From Bacillota bacterium (GTDB taxonomy: Bacteria; Bacillota; Limnochordia; DTU087), in the NCBI GenBank assembly GCA_012798695.1, contig JAAZMR010000068.1, positions 1 through 56,969 of the forward strand: a DNA stretch of 56,969 bases, read 5' to 3'. Position numbers and translations under genes: made by a program. The notes beneath the pieces were generated by a model. The model searched no databases. It was not told the DNA's origin and worked only from the letters and a program-made list of their open reading frames with translations. The stretch's first letter is position 1. The number at the start of each line of letters is the position of its first letter. Shown piece by piece: positions 8,036-20,650 of the stretch.

Positions 8036-9379
8036 ATGCTGGATACAATCCAAGACCTGAGGTCAATCCTATTTGGACCAAATAGTCAGCAGCTGCTGAT
8101 GGACAGTGTAAGTCATCTCCAACCCTACGACCTAGCTCAGATACTGCTAGCACTAGAGTATAATGAACAGCAGCAGCTAGTAGAAATTTTGCCCTTAGAT
8201 CTGGCTACAGAGGTGCTAGAATATCTTGAACCCGAGGTTCAGTACCGCCTCCTGCATCATGCTAGCCCAGAGCGGGCCATGGCCTTGCTGCGTACTCTAC
8301 CTAGTGATACGGCTGTTGACTTATTCTTGGCGATTCACCCTCGCCAAGCCGAGCTACTGATGGGATGGCTGCCTGACGAATACCGCGAGCGCATCAATAC
8401 ACTGATGACATTCCCGGAAGATACTGCCGGGAGTCTGGCCACTGTCGATTATATCGCAGCTCGGGAAGGTTGGACCATCGAAAAGACCTTGGCCCATATT
8501 CGCAAAGTAGGCCGTAAAGCCGAAGTCATATCCTATATCTATGTGGTCAATGCCCGTGGACAGCTAATTGATGTTGTCTCTTTGAAAGAGATGATCTTGG
8601 CTTCACCACAGACTTTGCTTTCGGAAATTGTGTCCAATAGCCCGATCGTGGTCAGAGCTGATAGTGACCAGGAAGAAGCAGCTCGCCTACTATCCCAATA
8701 CGACTTTCTAGCTATTCCCGTAGTCGATGCCAGCAATCGGTTGGTTGGAATCATTAGTGTCGACGATCTTGTCGATGTCATACAGGCTGAAGCTACTGAG
8801 GATATTCAAAAGCTAGGTGGTAGTGAACCACTCATAGAGTCTTACCTAAAGACTCCCGTGCTTACTCTTTTCCAGAAGCGCGTATGGTGGCTTTTGGTCC
8901 TGTTTTTCGCGGAGGCCATTACCGGTAACATCATGCGACACTATCAGGATGCACTCACAGAAGTGATTGCTCTATCCTTTTTCATCCCCTTGCTCATCGA
9001 CGCCGGCGGTAATACTGGCTCACAGACAGTTACTACTCTGGTACGTGCGTTAGCCTTGGGAGAGATCGACATAGAGGATACCTGGCAAGCTGTCAAGAAA
9101 GAAATGGCAACCGGCTTGCTGTTAGGGGCAGTGATCGGGTCGGCGGCTTTTGTGCGAGCTGAGTTCATGGGTGTTGCCACAAACCTAGGCAGCGTGGTAG
9201 GGATTAGTGCCTTTTTCATTATAGCCTGGGCCTCTACAGTGGCAGCGATATTGCCCATGGTGCTCCACCGACTCAAGGTCGATCCGGCTGTAGTATCTGG
9301 ACCATTGATCACTACATTGGTTGATGGTGTAGGGATTCTAGTCTACTTTAATGTAGCAAAACTACTGCTCGGCATTTGA
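8036..9379 (+). CDS. mgtE: Magnesium transporter MgtE
   Basis: This 447-residue protein has the full MgtE layout: an N-terminal superhelical domain (about 1-130), a paired CBS module (about 135-255, with FPEDTAGSL before it and VVSLKEM and ISVDDLVDV within) and a five-helix pore domain (about 270-447) containing LLIDAGGNTGSQ, the conserved pore motif. Family members are dimeric inner-membrane Mg2+ channels whose cytoplasmic domains close the pore when magnesium is high. ATG 8036 follows AGAGGAGG; the frame is open from 8018 but without a site. A strong terminator follows, so the gene is probably transcribed alone from the long-leader promoter. Confidence 0.95.
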   Translation: MLDTIQDLRSILFGPNSQQLLMDSVSHLQPYDLAQILLALEYNEQQQLVEILPLDLATEVLEYLEPEVQYRLLHHASPERAMALLRTLPSDTAVDLFLAIHPRQAELLMGWLPDEYRERINTLMTFPEDTAGSLATVDYIAAREGWTIEKTLAHIRKVGRKAEVISYIYVVNARGQLIDVVSLKEMILASPQTLLSEIVSNSPIVVRADSDQEEAARLLSQYDFLAIPVVDASNRLVGIISVDDLVDVIQAEATEDIQKLGGSEPLIESYLKTPVLTLFQKRVWWLLVLFFAEAITGNIMRHYQDALTEVIALSFFIPLLIDAGGNTGSQTVTTLVRALALGEIDIEDTWQAVKKEMATGLLLGAVIGSAAFVRAEFMGVATNLGSVVGISAFFIIAWASTVAAILPMVLHRLKVDPAVVSGPLITTLVDGVGILVYFNVAKLLLGI

Positions 9380-9431
9380 TCCGAACCTGAGCATCTGATC
9401 GAGTAAAATCAGAGCAGAAGTCATACATTCT

Positions 9432-9467
9432 ACCCAGGGCTTTGAGGCCCTGGGTGGTGTATTTCTA
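9432..9467 (+). terminator. Factor-independent terminator after mgtE
   Basis: ACCCAGGGC and GCCCTGGGT form a 9-bp stem with a TTTGAG loop, followed by a T-rich stretch. It sits about 50 bases after the mgtE stop and just before the next ribosome site. Confidence 0.75.
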
Positions 9468-9482
9468 TTCTAAGAGGAGGGC

Positions 9483-10598
9483 ATGACCTTGCTAAGACGA
9501 ACTATCGGGCCGCCGTTATACCAGCGTGGATATGATACGCTCCCCTTGGTAGGAAAGATCACGGCTGCCCTAGGCCAAAGCGTACTGCTCGCGGGGGGCA
9601 AGACGGCTCTATCCGTCACCCGCGCCCGTCTACTTGCTTCCCTAGAGGAAGCAGGGCTGGAGATAGTTGGCGTGGAATGGTATGGCGGTGCCTGTACCTG
9701 GAAGAATATTCACGACTTGAGTGACAAAGCCAAATCGGCACAGGCCGAGTGCCTGGTAGCCGTAGGCGGCGGCCGGGCCCTGGATACCATCAAAGCTGCG
9801 GCCTTTGCTTGCCAACTGCCACTAATCACTGTGCCAACCATTGCTGCCACCTGCGCAGCCTGGACACCTCTGGCCGCTATCTACGATGAAGGCGGTGAGT
9901 ATCTAGAATTCTCCCGTAAGGCCGCTTTGCCCTCAGCCGTAATCGTCGATACGAAGATCATCGCCGAAGCACCGGTACGCTATCTGGTTTCTGGTTTAGG
10001 AGATACCCTAGCCAAATGGTATGAGTTGGCCGCCTCTACACGTGGCCGTAAACTGGCCGCACCAGTGCAAGCTGGCCTCCGATTAGGCAAGCTGTGCAAG
10101 GACCTAATCGTCGCAGAAGGACCGACGGCTTACCAGTCAGTCGGGGAACAGCAAGCATCCGAGTCACTGGACCAAGTGGTAGATGCGATCATCGCTATCG
10201 CCGGCTGTGTCAGTGGTCTGGGCGGTGATGAGGCGCGCACAGCGGCAGCTCATGCCATCTATTCCGGCCTCACTACCATGGAGCCGGTACATCACATGGT
10301 GCATGGCGAGATAGTTGGGTTTGGCATTTTGGCACAGTTGGCCCTGGAAGATAGGCCAGAAGAAGAGGTACAGGAGTTCGTCGCCCTTGCTCATCAAATT
10401 GGTTTACCGATCAGCCTTAACCAACTAGGCATAGAGCAATTGTCTGATGCGGACTGGCAGCGGATCGCCGACTTGTCCTTACAAGTGGAAGACATGGCAG
10501 CTATGCCTTTCCCAGTTACGGATGTGATGGTCATACAGGCGATTAGACAAGCGGACGCCTGGGGTCAGGCTTTTCTTCAGACAGTGAATTTGGCATGA
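9483..10598 (+). CDS. Iron-containing alcohol dehydrogenase / hydroxycarboxylate dehydrogenase-like
   Basis: This 371-residue protein belongs to the glycerol-dehydrogenase-like branch of Fe/Zn alcohol dehydrogenases. The dinucleotide site appears as VGGGRALDTIKAAA near residue 93 and TVPTIAATCAAWTPLA near 118. Metal ligands are expected in SGLGDTLAKWYE (Asp), MEPVHHMVHGE and the preceding AAAHAIY region (His). It resembles E. coli HcxA/YbdH, which reduces 2-oxo acids to 2-hydroxy acids, more than true glycerol dehydrogenase, though this is from memory of motifs. ATG 9483 has AGAGGAGG close upstream. An aminotransferase starts 16 bases after the stop and a NitT/TauT transporter follows. Together they suggest interconversion of a hydroxy, oxo and amino acid trio. 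Confidence 0.85.
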   Translation: MTLLRRTIGPPLYQRGYDTLPLVGKITAALGQSVLLAGGKTALSVTRARLLASLEEAGLEIVGVEWYGGACTWKNIHDLSDKAKSAQAECLVAVGGGRALDTIKAAAFACQLPLITVPTIAATCAAWTPLAAIYDEGGEYLEFSRKAALPSAVIVDTKIIAEAPVRYLVSGLGDTLAKWYELAASTRGRKLAAPVQAGLRLGKLCKDLIVAEGPTAYQSVGEQQASESLDQVVDAIIAIAGCVSGLGGDEARTAAAHAIYSGLTTMEPVHHMVHGEIVGFGILAQLALEDRPEEEVQEFVALAHQIGLPISLNQLGIEQLSDADWQRIADLSLQVEDMAAMPFPVTDVMVIQAIRQADAWGQAFLQTVNLA

Positions 10599-10614
10599 GA
10601 TGGGAGGAATAACC

Positions 10615-11745
10615 ATGGAGACGGATATGCGGCGTTTACCGGAAGCAATGTGGCTGCAGCTGGCTAGACCCAGCCTGGCCCATCTGCATCCTTTTCAAGC
10701 AGACTTACCCGATTTGCCTGTAGAAGCCATCCGCCAGAGGTTAGGAAAAGATCATATAGTGAAACTATCATTTAATGAAAATCCTTATGGACCCTCACCT
10801 CGGGCCATGGAGGCAATGCAAGCCCAGCTGCATTGGCTGCACCTATATCAGGATGCTACCGGTGACGCTTTGCGCAGGGCTCTGGCCACCGATCTCGGTG
10901 TAGAGCCAGACCAAATTATCTTGACTAACGGGGCCGATGAGTTGATTCTGCTTTTAACTCTAGCGTTTCTCGATCCGTGTGATGAGGTAATCATACCCTC
11001 TCCTACTTTTGGCCAGTACCAGGCATCTAGTATAGCTATGGGGGCTCAGCCTGTTTTGGTACCCCTGGTGGATTATCACATTGATATGCAGAACATCCTC
11101 AAGGCGTTGTCCCCCAAGACCAAGATGGTATTTCTCTGCAACCCCAACAATCCTACCGGCACCATTGTGGTCGGTGAAGAACTAAGGTACCTGATAGAGC
11201 AGTTACCAGAGAACGTATTATTGGTGGTTGATGAAGCTTATATAGATTACGTAACCGATTCCAACTATGCATCGGCCCTAGACTATCTCAGCCAGAGGGC
11301 CAATTTAATCGTGATTCGCACTTTCTCCAAACTACATGCCTTAGCAGCAGCCAGAGTAGGCTTCGGTATCAGCCATTCCCCCTTAATCAACCTCCTGCAC
11401 CGGGTCAGGCCCCCATTTAATGTGAACAGGATCGGCCAAGCCGGGGCCTTGGCTAGCTGGCAGGATATCGCTTATCAAGCAAGAATGCGTGAACTCAATA
11501 CCACCAACCGCGAGTATCTTTATAATCTGTTGACCGCCGCTGATATGCCTCCTATTCCTTCACAAGCGAATTTCGTTCTGGTAGATACCAAACAGGAAGC
11601 CGCCACTGTATATAAGAAGCTGGAGGCAGAGGGCATCATCGTCCGTGATGCAGCAGGCTTCGGACTGCCCCGCCACTTGCGCATTACGGTGGGACGTCAG
11701 GAGGATTTGTCCCGACTGGGGCAGGTCTTACAGGCAGACCGATAG
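10615..11745 (+). CDS. Histidinol-phosphate aminotransferase-like class I/II aminotransferase
   Basis: This 376-residue PLP enzyme has the fold-I aminotransferase motifs in order: KLSFNENPYGPS (substrate entry), LTNGADELI, CNPNNPTGT, VVDEAYIDY and the PLP lysine in RTFSKLHALAAARVG. The pattern is that of HisC-like proteins, but no other histidine gene is nearby. The context (hydroxyacid-dehydrogenase-like gene upstream, ABC transporter downstream) argues for a catabolic or salvage aminotransferase on an aromatic or related amino acid. ATG 10615 follows GGGAGGAA; an in-frame start at 10600 is less well placed. It is probably cotranscribed with 9483-10598. Confidence 0.87.
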   Translation: METDMRRLPEAMWLQLARPSLAHLHPFQADLPDLPVEAIRQRLGKDHIVKLSFNENPYGPSPRAMEAMQAQLHWLHLYQDATGDALRRALATDLGVEPDQIILTNGADELILLLTLAFLDPCDEVIIPSPTFGQYQASSIAMGAQPVLVPLVDYHIDMQNILKALSPKTKMVFLCNPNNPTGTIVVGEELRYLIEQLPENVLLVVDEAYIDYVTDSNYASALDYLSQRANLIVIRTFSKLHALAAARVGFGISHSPLINLLHRVRPPFNVNRIGQAGALASWQDIAYQARMRELNTTNREYLYNLLTAADMPPIPSQANFVLVDTKQEAATVYKKLEAEGIIVRDAAGFGLPRHLRITVGRQEDLSRLGQVLQADR

Positions 11746-11794
11746 TGCTATGCAAAAAAGGTGAATAAAATATCAAAAACTATCCCCTTCCCTC

Positions 11795-11824
11795 TTGCAT
11801 ACTTACATGCGCTTAGTGTATAAT
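11795..11824 (+). promoter_or_regulatory. Sigma-A type promoter for the NitT/TauT transporter operon
   Basis: TTGCAT (11795-11800) and TATAAT (11819-11824) are separated by 18 bases. The spacer holds GCAT-ACTTAC-ATGC, a small inverted repeat that could be an operator. The TTG start of the binding protein is about 45 bases downstream. Confidence 0.65.
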
Positions 11825-11868
11825 GATGCACATAGAAGAACACACGCAAATATGGGAAGGGGATTCCA

Positions 11869-12855
11869 TTGAAAAAACTTAGTCTGATGATGTTGGTAAC
11901 CTTGTTGTTCTTTCTCAGCCTAGCCGGTGTAAGCAGCCCCATAGTGGCAGCCGACAAGCCCATGATCATTTCACTGCCCACCTGGAGCGGTTATGCACCC
12001 CTGTTTCTAGCGCAGGACAAAGGGTTCTTTGCCAAGCACGGCCTGGATGTAGAGCTATCCGTCACCCAGGATCTCAGTGCCCGGAAACAAGCTTTTGCTG
12101 GCAAACGAGTAGATGCCCTAGCCACAGCTCACGATGTCCAGGTACAAGTGGCAGCCGCCGGTGTACCACTCAAGATCGTATGGGCCTTTGATGATTCCTT
12201 CGGTGGGGATGGGATCTTGGCCAAATCTGAGATTGAAACGATAGCTGATCTGAAGGGCAAACAGGTAGCATTCATGCGCGGCTCAACCAGTCACTTCCTC
12301 TTACTTACCGCTCTTGACAGTGTAGGGTTGACTGAGAAGGATATCGTAACTGTAAATATGACCGCCGGTGATGCGGGCGCCGCTTTCGTAGCCGGTCGTG
12401 TCAATGCTGCAGTAACTTGGGAACCCTGGCTGACACAAGGCAGCGGCTCGGGGGGCCATGTATTGACAGATACCAAAGCATTCCCCGGAGTAATCGGGGA
12501 CTCTCTCAGTTTCCATGCTGATTATGTGAAGAAGAATCCCGAGGCTGTCCAGGCATTTGTCAATGCCATGAAAGATGCCATGGACTACTGGCATGCCCAT
12601 CAGGATGAGAGCAATCAGATCATGGCTGCAGGCATGGGAATCACCCTGGAGGAGTTTGTGGCTACTCTAGGCGGCCTGCAACTCATGGACTACCAGGATA
12701 ACATCTCGTTCTTTGGCACAGAATCCGAACCAGGTGCCTTGTATACAACTCTGCAGAATGCCACTGATTTCTATTATGACCTGAAGATTATTCCAGCCAA
12801 AAAAGATATCCATGAGTTAGTGGCTGCAGAGTTTCTGCTGAACGCAAACCAGTAG
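11869..12855 (+). CDS. NitT/TauT-type ABC transporter substrate-binding protein
   Basis: This 328-residue secreted protein has a signal peptide of about 28 residues ending in VAA-D, with no lipobox Cys. The mature chain shows the NMT1/SsuA-like pattern: SLPTWSGYAPLFLAQDKGFF, RKQAFAGKRVDALAT, the DLKGKQVAFMRGST ligand region, AAFVAGRVNAAVTWEPW and DSLSFHADYVKKNPEAVQAF. Family members bind nitrate, sulfonates, thiamine precursors, aromatic or other small organic acids, and WEPW is typical of the organic-ligand group. The TTG start at 11869 has AAGGGG upstream. It is the first gene of a three-gene importer with its own promoter. The ligand is unknown; the two upstream enzymes suggest an amino-, oxo- or hydroxy-acid. 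Confidence 0.9.
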   Translation: MKKLSLMMLVTLLFFLSLAGVSSPIVAADKPMIISLPTWSGYAPLFLAQDKGFFAKHGLDVELSVTQDLSARKQAFAGKRVDALATAHDVQVQVAAAGVPLKIVWAFDDSFGGDGILAKSEIETIADLKGKQVAFMRGSTSHFLLLTALDSVGLTEKDIVTVNMTAGDAGAAFVAGRVNAAVTWEPWLTQGSGSGGHVLTDTKAFPGVIGDSLSFHADYVKKNPEAVQAFVNAMKDAMDYWHAHQDESNQIMAAGMGITLEEFVATLGGLQLMDYQDNISFFGTESEPGALYTTLQNATDFYYDLKIIPAKKDIHELVAAEFLLNANQ

Positions 12856-12865
12856 GAGCCGAGGT

Positions 12866-12978
12866 GCTATCTCTGGTCGATAACCAGAAGCCTTTGCTCG
12901 ATGTCAGAGATAGCATTCAAAGTATGGTCCGGAGAATATACAACAGTAACGGGGGATCTCCTGTAATGGGAGCTCCCC
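12866..12978 (+). promoter_or_regulatory. Two RNA hairpins between binding-protein and permease genes
   Basis: The 149-base gap holds a perfect 10-bp inverted repeat (GCTATCTCTG at 12866-12875, CAGAGATAGC at 12905-12914) enclosing CTGGT/ACCAG, and a GC-rich stem of 10 bp with one mismatch at 12952-12961/12969-12978. No T run follows, so these are not classical terminators. They probably protect the upstream binding-protein message or slow read-through, making more binding protein than permease. The role is inference; the repeats are visible. Confidence 0.55.
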
Positions 12979-13004
12979 ATTCCCGTGATTACGAGGTGTT
13001 ATTT

Positions 13005-13808
13005 ATGCAATTCAAGCAGTATCTCAAACTCAAGGAAAACATTCCCTCCCATATGTACATAGGCCTGGGTATTTTCTCCTTTGCAGTCCTTTTCGCAATA
13101 TGGTGCATCCTTACCTATGGAGGTTTTGTTCCACCGTTATTCTTGCCCTCTCCCTCTGACATTTTGATTCAGTTCTACCGCATGCTCACTGAGCTGAACC
13201 TGATGGGGGATATTTTGGCCAGTCTCTACCGAGTCATGGCGGGATTCCTGTTGGCATCCATAATCGGAGTGCCCTTAGGATTGCTCATGGGCTCATTCAA
13301 GCTGGCAGAAGGGTTGGTTGAGCCCATCGTAGGCTTTGTGCGTTATATGCCGGCTTCCGCCTTTATCCCTCTCCTGATTCTTTGGATAGGCATAGGTGAT
13401 CTGCAGAAAATCGCGGTGATATTTATCGGTACATTCTTTCAGCAGGTGCTGATGGTAAGAGATGTAGCCAAAAACGTATCCCATGAATTGATCAATACCT
13501 CATATACACTGGGGGCTGACCAAAAAGCCGCCTTCCTTAAGGTGGTCTTACCCGCTGCCCTACCTGGTATTATGGACACCCTGCGGATCACCCTGGGATG
13601 GGCCTGGACCTATCTGGTAGTCGCCGAATTGGTTGCTGCTAGCTCAGGCCTTGGATACATGATCATGGAAGCTCAGCGGTTTCTGCGAACGTCGGGTATC
13701 ATAGTTGGCATCCTGGTGATTGGCCTGCTGGGCTTGCTGAGCGATACATTGTTCAAAACAGCCTACCAGCGAATGTTTCCCTGGTTAGAAGGGAGGTCAG
13801 AATCATGA
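13005..13808 (+). CDS. NitT/TauT-type ABC transporter permease
   Basis: This 267-residue inner-membrane protein has about six helices and the BPD_transp_1 cytoplasmic loop with TLGADQKAAFLKVVLPAALPGI, the EAA-type motif that contacts the ATPase. The frame is open back to a GTG at 12864, but that stretch is occupied by two hairpins. ATG 13005 has GAGGTG at 6 bases and gives the normal family length (about 250-270), so I start there. The stop overlaps the ATPase start by ATGA. It forms the membrane channel for the substrate delivered by the protein at 11869. Confidence 0.88.
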   Translation: MQFKQYLKLKENIPSHMYIGLGIFSFAVLFAIWCILTYGGFVPPLFLPSPSDILIQFYRMLTELNLMGDILASLYRVMAGFLLASIIGVPLGLLMGSFKLAEGLVEPIVGFVRYMPASAFIPLLILWIGIGDLQKIAVIFIGTFFQQVLMVRDVAKNVSHELINTSYTLGADQKAAFLKVVLPAALPGIMDTLRITLGWAWTYLVVAELVAASSGLGYMIMEAQRFLRTSGIIVGILVIGLLGLLSDTLFKTAYQRMFPWLEGRSES

Positions 13809-14647
13809 CTGCTATGCCTATGCGATATTTGAATAGGGATACCGATCTACAGCCACTGAAGCGTGAACCTAAGTTGAGAGTACATCATGTATCAAAGGTC
13901 TTTGCCCAGAAAGATCAGCAAGTCACGGCTCTGGAAGATACGAATTTCGATGTCCGAGAAGGAGAATTTGTGACCATTCTCGGGCCATCAGGCTGCGGTA
14001 AATCGACTATTCTCAAGGTCATCGCCGGACTCACCGAACCATCTTCTGGTTATGTGATGCTCAACAATCAACGGATTAACGGCCCCGGAGCTGATCGAGG
14101 CATGGTATTTCAAGCCTACACCCTCTTCCCGTGGTTAACTGTAGAACAGAATATCGGTTTTGGACTACAGCTAAAGGGAATGCCCAAAGCACAGCGCCAA
14201 GAGATTGTAGACCACTATTTGGAGTTAATCGGGCTGGATGGATTTGGGGCTATGTATCCCAACAACTTATCCGGTGGCATGAAACAGCGGGTAGCTATCG
14301 CTCGAGCTCTAGCCAATGATCCGGAAGTACTCTTGATGGATGAGCCTTTTGGTGCACTTGATGCGCAAACCCGAACAGTAATGCAGGAGCTTCTGCTGAG
14401 AGTTTGGGAGGAGTCCCACAAGACAATTCTCTTCGTTACCCACGATATCGATGAAGCCATATTTATGGGAGACCGGGTATATGTGATGACGGCCCGCCCC
14501 GGACGCCTAAAGGCGGAAATATCGATTCCCCTATCTAGGCCCCGAGAATTCTCAGTGAAGACTTCTCCTGAGTTTATGAAGTTGAAAGGGGAAATCCTAG
14601 AGCTGATCCGTGAGGAAAGTTGGAAGGCCGCCAGCGAAGTCGGCTAG
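13805..14647 (+). CDS. NitT/TauT-type ABC transporter ATP-binding protein
   Basis: This 280-residue ATPase is of the SsuB/TauB type. It has Walker A GPSGCGKST, Q-loop MVFQAYTLFPWLTV, signature LSGGMKQR, Walker B EVLLMDEPFGALD, the D-loop and a switch His in FVTHDIDEA. It energises uptake together with the upstream permease, whose stop it overlaps (ATGA), so the two are translationally coupled. GGGAGG lies 8 bases before the ATG. About 25 residues precede the usual family start. A bidirectional terminator follows. Confidence 0.93.
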   Translation: MTAMPMRYLNRDTDLQPLKREPKLRVHHVSKVFAQKDQQVTALEDTNFDVREGEFVTILGPSGCGKSTILKVIAGLTEPSSGYVMLNNQRINGPGADRGMVFQAYTLFPWLTVEQNIGFGLQLKGMPKAQRQEIVDHYLELIGLDGFGAMYPNNLSGGMKQRVAIARALANDPEVLLMDEPFGALDAQTRTVMQELLLRVWEESHKTILFVTHDIDEAIFMGDRVYVMTARPGRLKAEISIPLSRPREFSVKTSPEFMKLKGEILELIREESWKAASEVG

Positions 14648-14731
14648 AGCATACGAGCCAGACATAAAGCGAACAGGCCGCTGGCCACTCTCTATGCAGG
14701 CCCGCGTCTAGCTCTGCACAAACCATACAAA

Positions 14732-14774
14732 AAGAGGCTGATAAGGTGGTGCAGTACCACCCGATCAGCCTCTT
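14732..14774. terminator. Bidirectional terminator between ABC operon and PFOR
   Basis: An 11-bp outer stem (14732-14742 with 14764-14774) encloses a GGTGGT/ACCACC inner stem. A-rich sequence on the left and T-containing sequence on the right suit termination in both directions, as needed between the convergent genes. Confidence 0.75.
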
Positions 14775-14795
14775 CCTGCTATTCCTGTATTTGTG

Positions 14796-18613
<3,818 letters not shown>

Positions 18614-19441
18614 ATGGATTTCTTTCAACTCTTTTGGGTGTTTTTCCTGCTTATTTCATTTATACCCATGTGGCGCCAACAGCGCATACATCGCTTGCGC
18701 TTAAGTAGTATCCACAAAATCGAAAAGCTGCGGGGCACCCGAGTCATTACCCTCATCCATCGACAGGAGGCTTTGAGTTTTCTGGGACTACCCTTCCGGC
18801 GCTTCATTAATATAGAGGATTCGGAGGCGGTATTGCGAGCCATCCGGTATACACCGCCACAAATGCCCATTGACATTATTCTGCATACGCCTGGTGGTCT
18901 GGTACTGGCTGCAGAACAAATTGCCAGAGCGATCAAGAAACATCCTGGGAAAGTCACTGCCTTTGTGCCTCACTACGCCATGTCAGGTGGTACCTTAATA
19001 GCCTTGGCAGCTGATGAGATCCATCTAGATGAAAATGCTGTTCTCGGGCCGATTGATCCCCAGCTCGGTAACTATCCTGCCGCCTCTATCCTAAAGGCTG
19101 TTGAACAAAAACCGGTAAAGGATATAGAAGATCAAACCCTCATCTTAGCGGATATGGCCCGCAAAGCCTTGGCACAGGTGGAGGCCGTAGTCTATCAGAC
19201 CATCAGTGACAGGATGGCTGCAGAGGCCGCCCGGGATGTCGCCAAAGCCCTTACCCAAGGGCGTTGGACCCATGATTACCCTCTCACTTGTGATCAGCTG
19301 TCTCAACTAGGCCTGACCATCCAATGCGGTCTCCCTCGCGAAATCTATGCATTAATGGAGCTCTACCCGCAGCCAGCCCAAAGACGTCCTTCAGTCCAAT
19401 ATGTACCACTTCCCTATGATCCAGAGGCTGAGGAGTCGTAA
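18614..19441 (+). CDS. Membrane-anchored ClpP-fold serine protease (SDH proteinase family)
   Basis: This 275-residue protein has one N-terminal membrane helix (about residues 3-19) and then a ClpP/crotonase-like domain of the serine dehydrogenase proteinase family. The motif ILHTPGGLVLAAEQIA forms the substrate strand, AMSGGTLIALAADEI near residue 122 carries the nucleophilic Ser, and the LDENAVLGPIDPQLG segment follows with Asp and Pro typical of the family. Such proteins may degrade membrane or periplasmic substrates, but substrates are rarely known. ATG 18614 has AAAGAGG at 6 bases. The end overlaps the facing URO-D gene by 28 bases, so the two transcripts are antisense at their tips. Confidence 0.87.
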   Translation: MDFFQLFWVFFLLISFIPMWRQQRIHRLRLSSIHKIEKLRGTRVITLIHRQEALSFLGLPFRRFINIEDSEAVLRAIRYTPPQMPIDIILHTPGGLVLAAEQIARAIKKHPGKVTAFVPHYAMSGGTLIALAADEIHLDENAVLGPIDPQLGNYPAASILKAVEQKPVKDIEDQTLILADMARKALAQVEAVVYQTISDRMAAEAARDVAKALTQGRWTHDYPLTCDQLSQLGLTIQCGLPREIYALMELYPQPAQRRPSVQYVPLPYDPEAEES

Positions 19442-20385
19442 TCTTTTGCCTGACCATAATCCCTTCGCTTTTGCCAAATCCGGTGTACCTTAAGGTAGTT
19501 GTCTAGAGGTAAGCCTTCAAAGACACAGTTGCTCGTAGAAAAAATATAGCCTCCACCTGGCTTGCCATGATCCAGACAATAATTGGCGCTATTTTCCATT
19601 TGATCTGGGGTACCGGTTTGCAGTAAGGCACAATTCACATTGCCGATCAAGCAGACCTTGTCACCATATAACCGCTTGATTTCAGCAATATCGATCCCAG
19701 CCATCGGGTCCAGGGAGTGGAGCCCATGGGGTTCACATTCAATCAGCTGATCAATAATGGGCATCATGTCTCCATCAGTATGCTTGATCACCCAAGCCCC
19801 CATTTCCTTTATCTCGCGGATGTTTTCGGCTAGATAGGGTGTGACATATTCCCGAAACATGGTTGGAGACATGAAGGGCCCCTGGTTAAAGCAGTAATCT
19901 GCACAGAGAATAAAGCAATCTACTCCCGCATCAAACAGCCGAGCAGCCCGTTCTACGGCTGCATCCACTCTCTTTTGGGCTGCTGCATGTACTTCAGTGG
20001 GTTTGTCAACTAACCAATAGGCAAATTCCATCATATGTTCACCATCGGGAATAGCAAAAGTGCCATCGGCATGAGCCCAGATCATGTATTTGTCGCCAAT
20101 GAGGCTGCGCATATGCCGTGCCATGGTGATCAGAGCATCTAGATCTGCTATCGACTGTAACGGAATAATGGAGTAATCCAATCGCTCCGCCACTTCCACG
20201 AAGAGTTCAGCATTCTCCTTAAGTCGACGCTCTCGCTCAGTACCAGTCATTTGCTCCAAATCTGCTTGTTTCAAGTAATCCCTACCTAAAAGCTCCTTGG
20301 TCAGTTGAAACTCTAGTTCAAAGGTGGGTACTTGATCCGGTATTTGTAAACTCAATGCTTTAACCGCTCGCTCTTTGGGTGTCAA
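19414..20385 (-). CDS. Uroporphyrinogen decarboxylase family protein, possible corrinoid methyltransferase
   Basis: This 323-residue TIM-barrel protein belongs to the URO-D superfamily. KERAVKALSLQIPDQVPTFE at the start, DCFILCADYCFNQGPFMSP in the middle and KHTDGDMMPIIDQLIE are typical of the branch that includes methylcobalamin:CoM and O-/N-methyl transferases, while true HemE has a different N-terminus and Arg pattern. Many anaerobes encode such proteins of unknown substrate, often with corrinoid proteins, but none is adjacent here. The TTG start at 20385 has AAGGAGAT at about 6 bases. The gene overlaps the facing protease gene by 28 bases. The methyltransfer role is inference. Confidence 0.85.
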   Translation of the reverse strand: MTPKERAVKALSLQIPDQVPTFELEFQLTKELLGRDYLKQADLEQMTGTERERRLKENAELFVEVAERLDYSIIPLQSIADLDALITMARHMRSLIGDKYMIWAHADGTFAIPDGEHMMEFAYWLVDKPTEVHAAAQKRVDAAVERAARLFDAGVDCFILCADYCFNQGPFMSPTMFREYVTPYLAENIREIKEMGAWVIKHTDGDMMPIIDQLIECEPHGLHSLDPMAGIDIAEIKRLYGDKVCLIGNVNCALLQTGTPDQMENSANYCLDHGKPGGGYIFSTSNCVFEGLPLDNYLKVHRIWQKRRDYGQAKDYDSSASGS

Positions 20386-20650
20386 GATCGATCTCCTTTC
20401 CTACCCTCTCCCATAAACGCCCAATTGGCACTTACTGCTCATGCCTCTCTAGGATAGTTCGGCAAACACGCTTGGGCTCCCTGCGCAATGAGCAAGATAT
20501 CAAAAGAGGCGGCTCTCGGTATGCTGCCTTCCATAGAAGTCAGAGACGGAACCAGTTCAAATACACAACAGCAGGAACTCCTATAGCAGAGTAGAAGCCT
20601 TCTATAGGAATTTAGCAAGGTTTGCCAAGTAAGTAGAAAGGGGACTAACC
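20386..20650. other. Divergent intergenic region with inverted repeat
   Basis: TCCTATAG (20579-20586) and CTATAGGA (20602-20609) form a perfect 8-bp inverted repeat with a 15-base gap, 42 bases before the NIF3-like start. It could be an operator or part of the leader. No clear promoter boxes were found for either flanking gene. Confidence 0.35.

Noticed and set aside
12864-13004. N-terminal extension of the NitT/TauT permease from GTG 12864
   Set aside because: The stretch is filled by two strong hairpins and would give an unusual 47-residue extension; ATG 13005 has its own GAGGTG.
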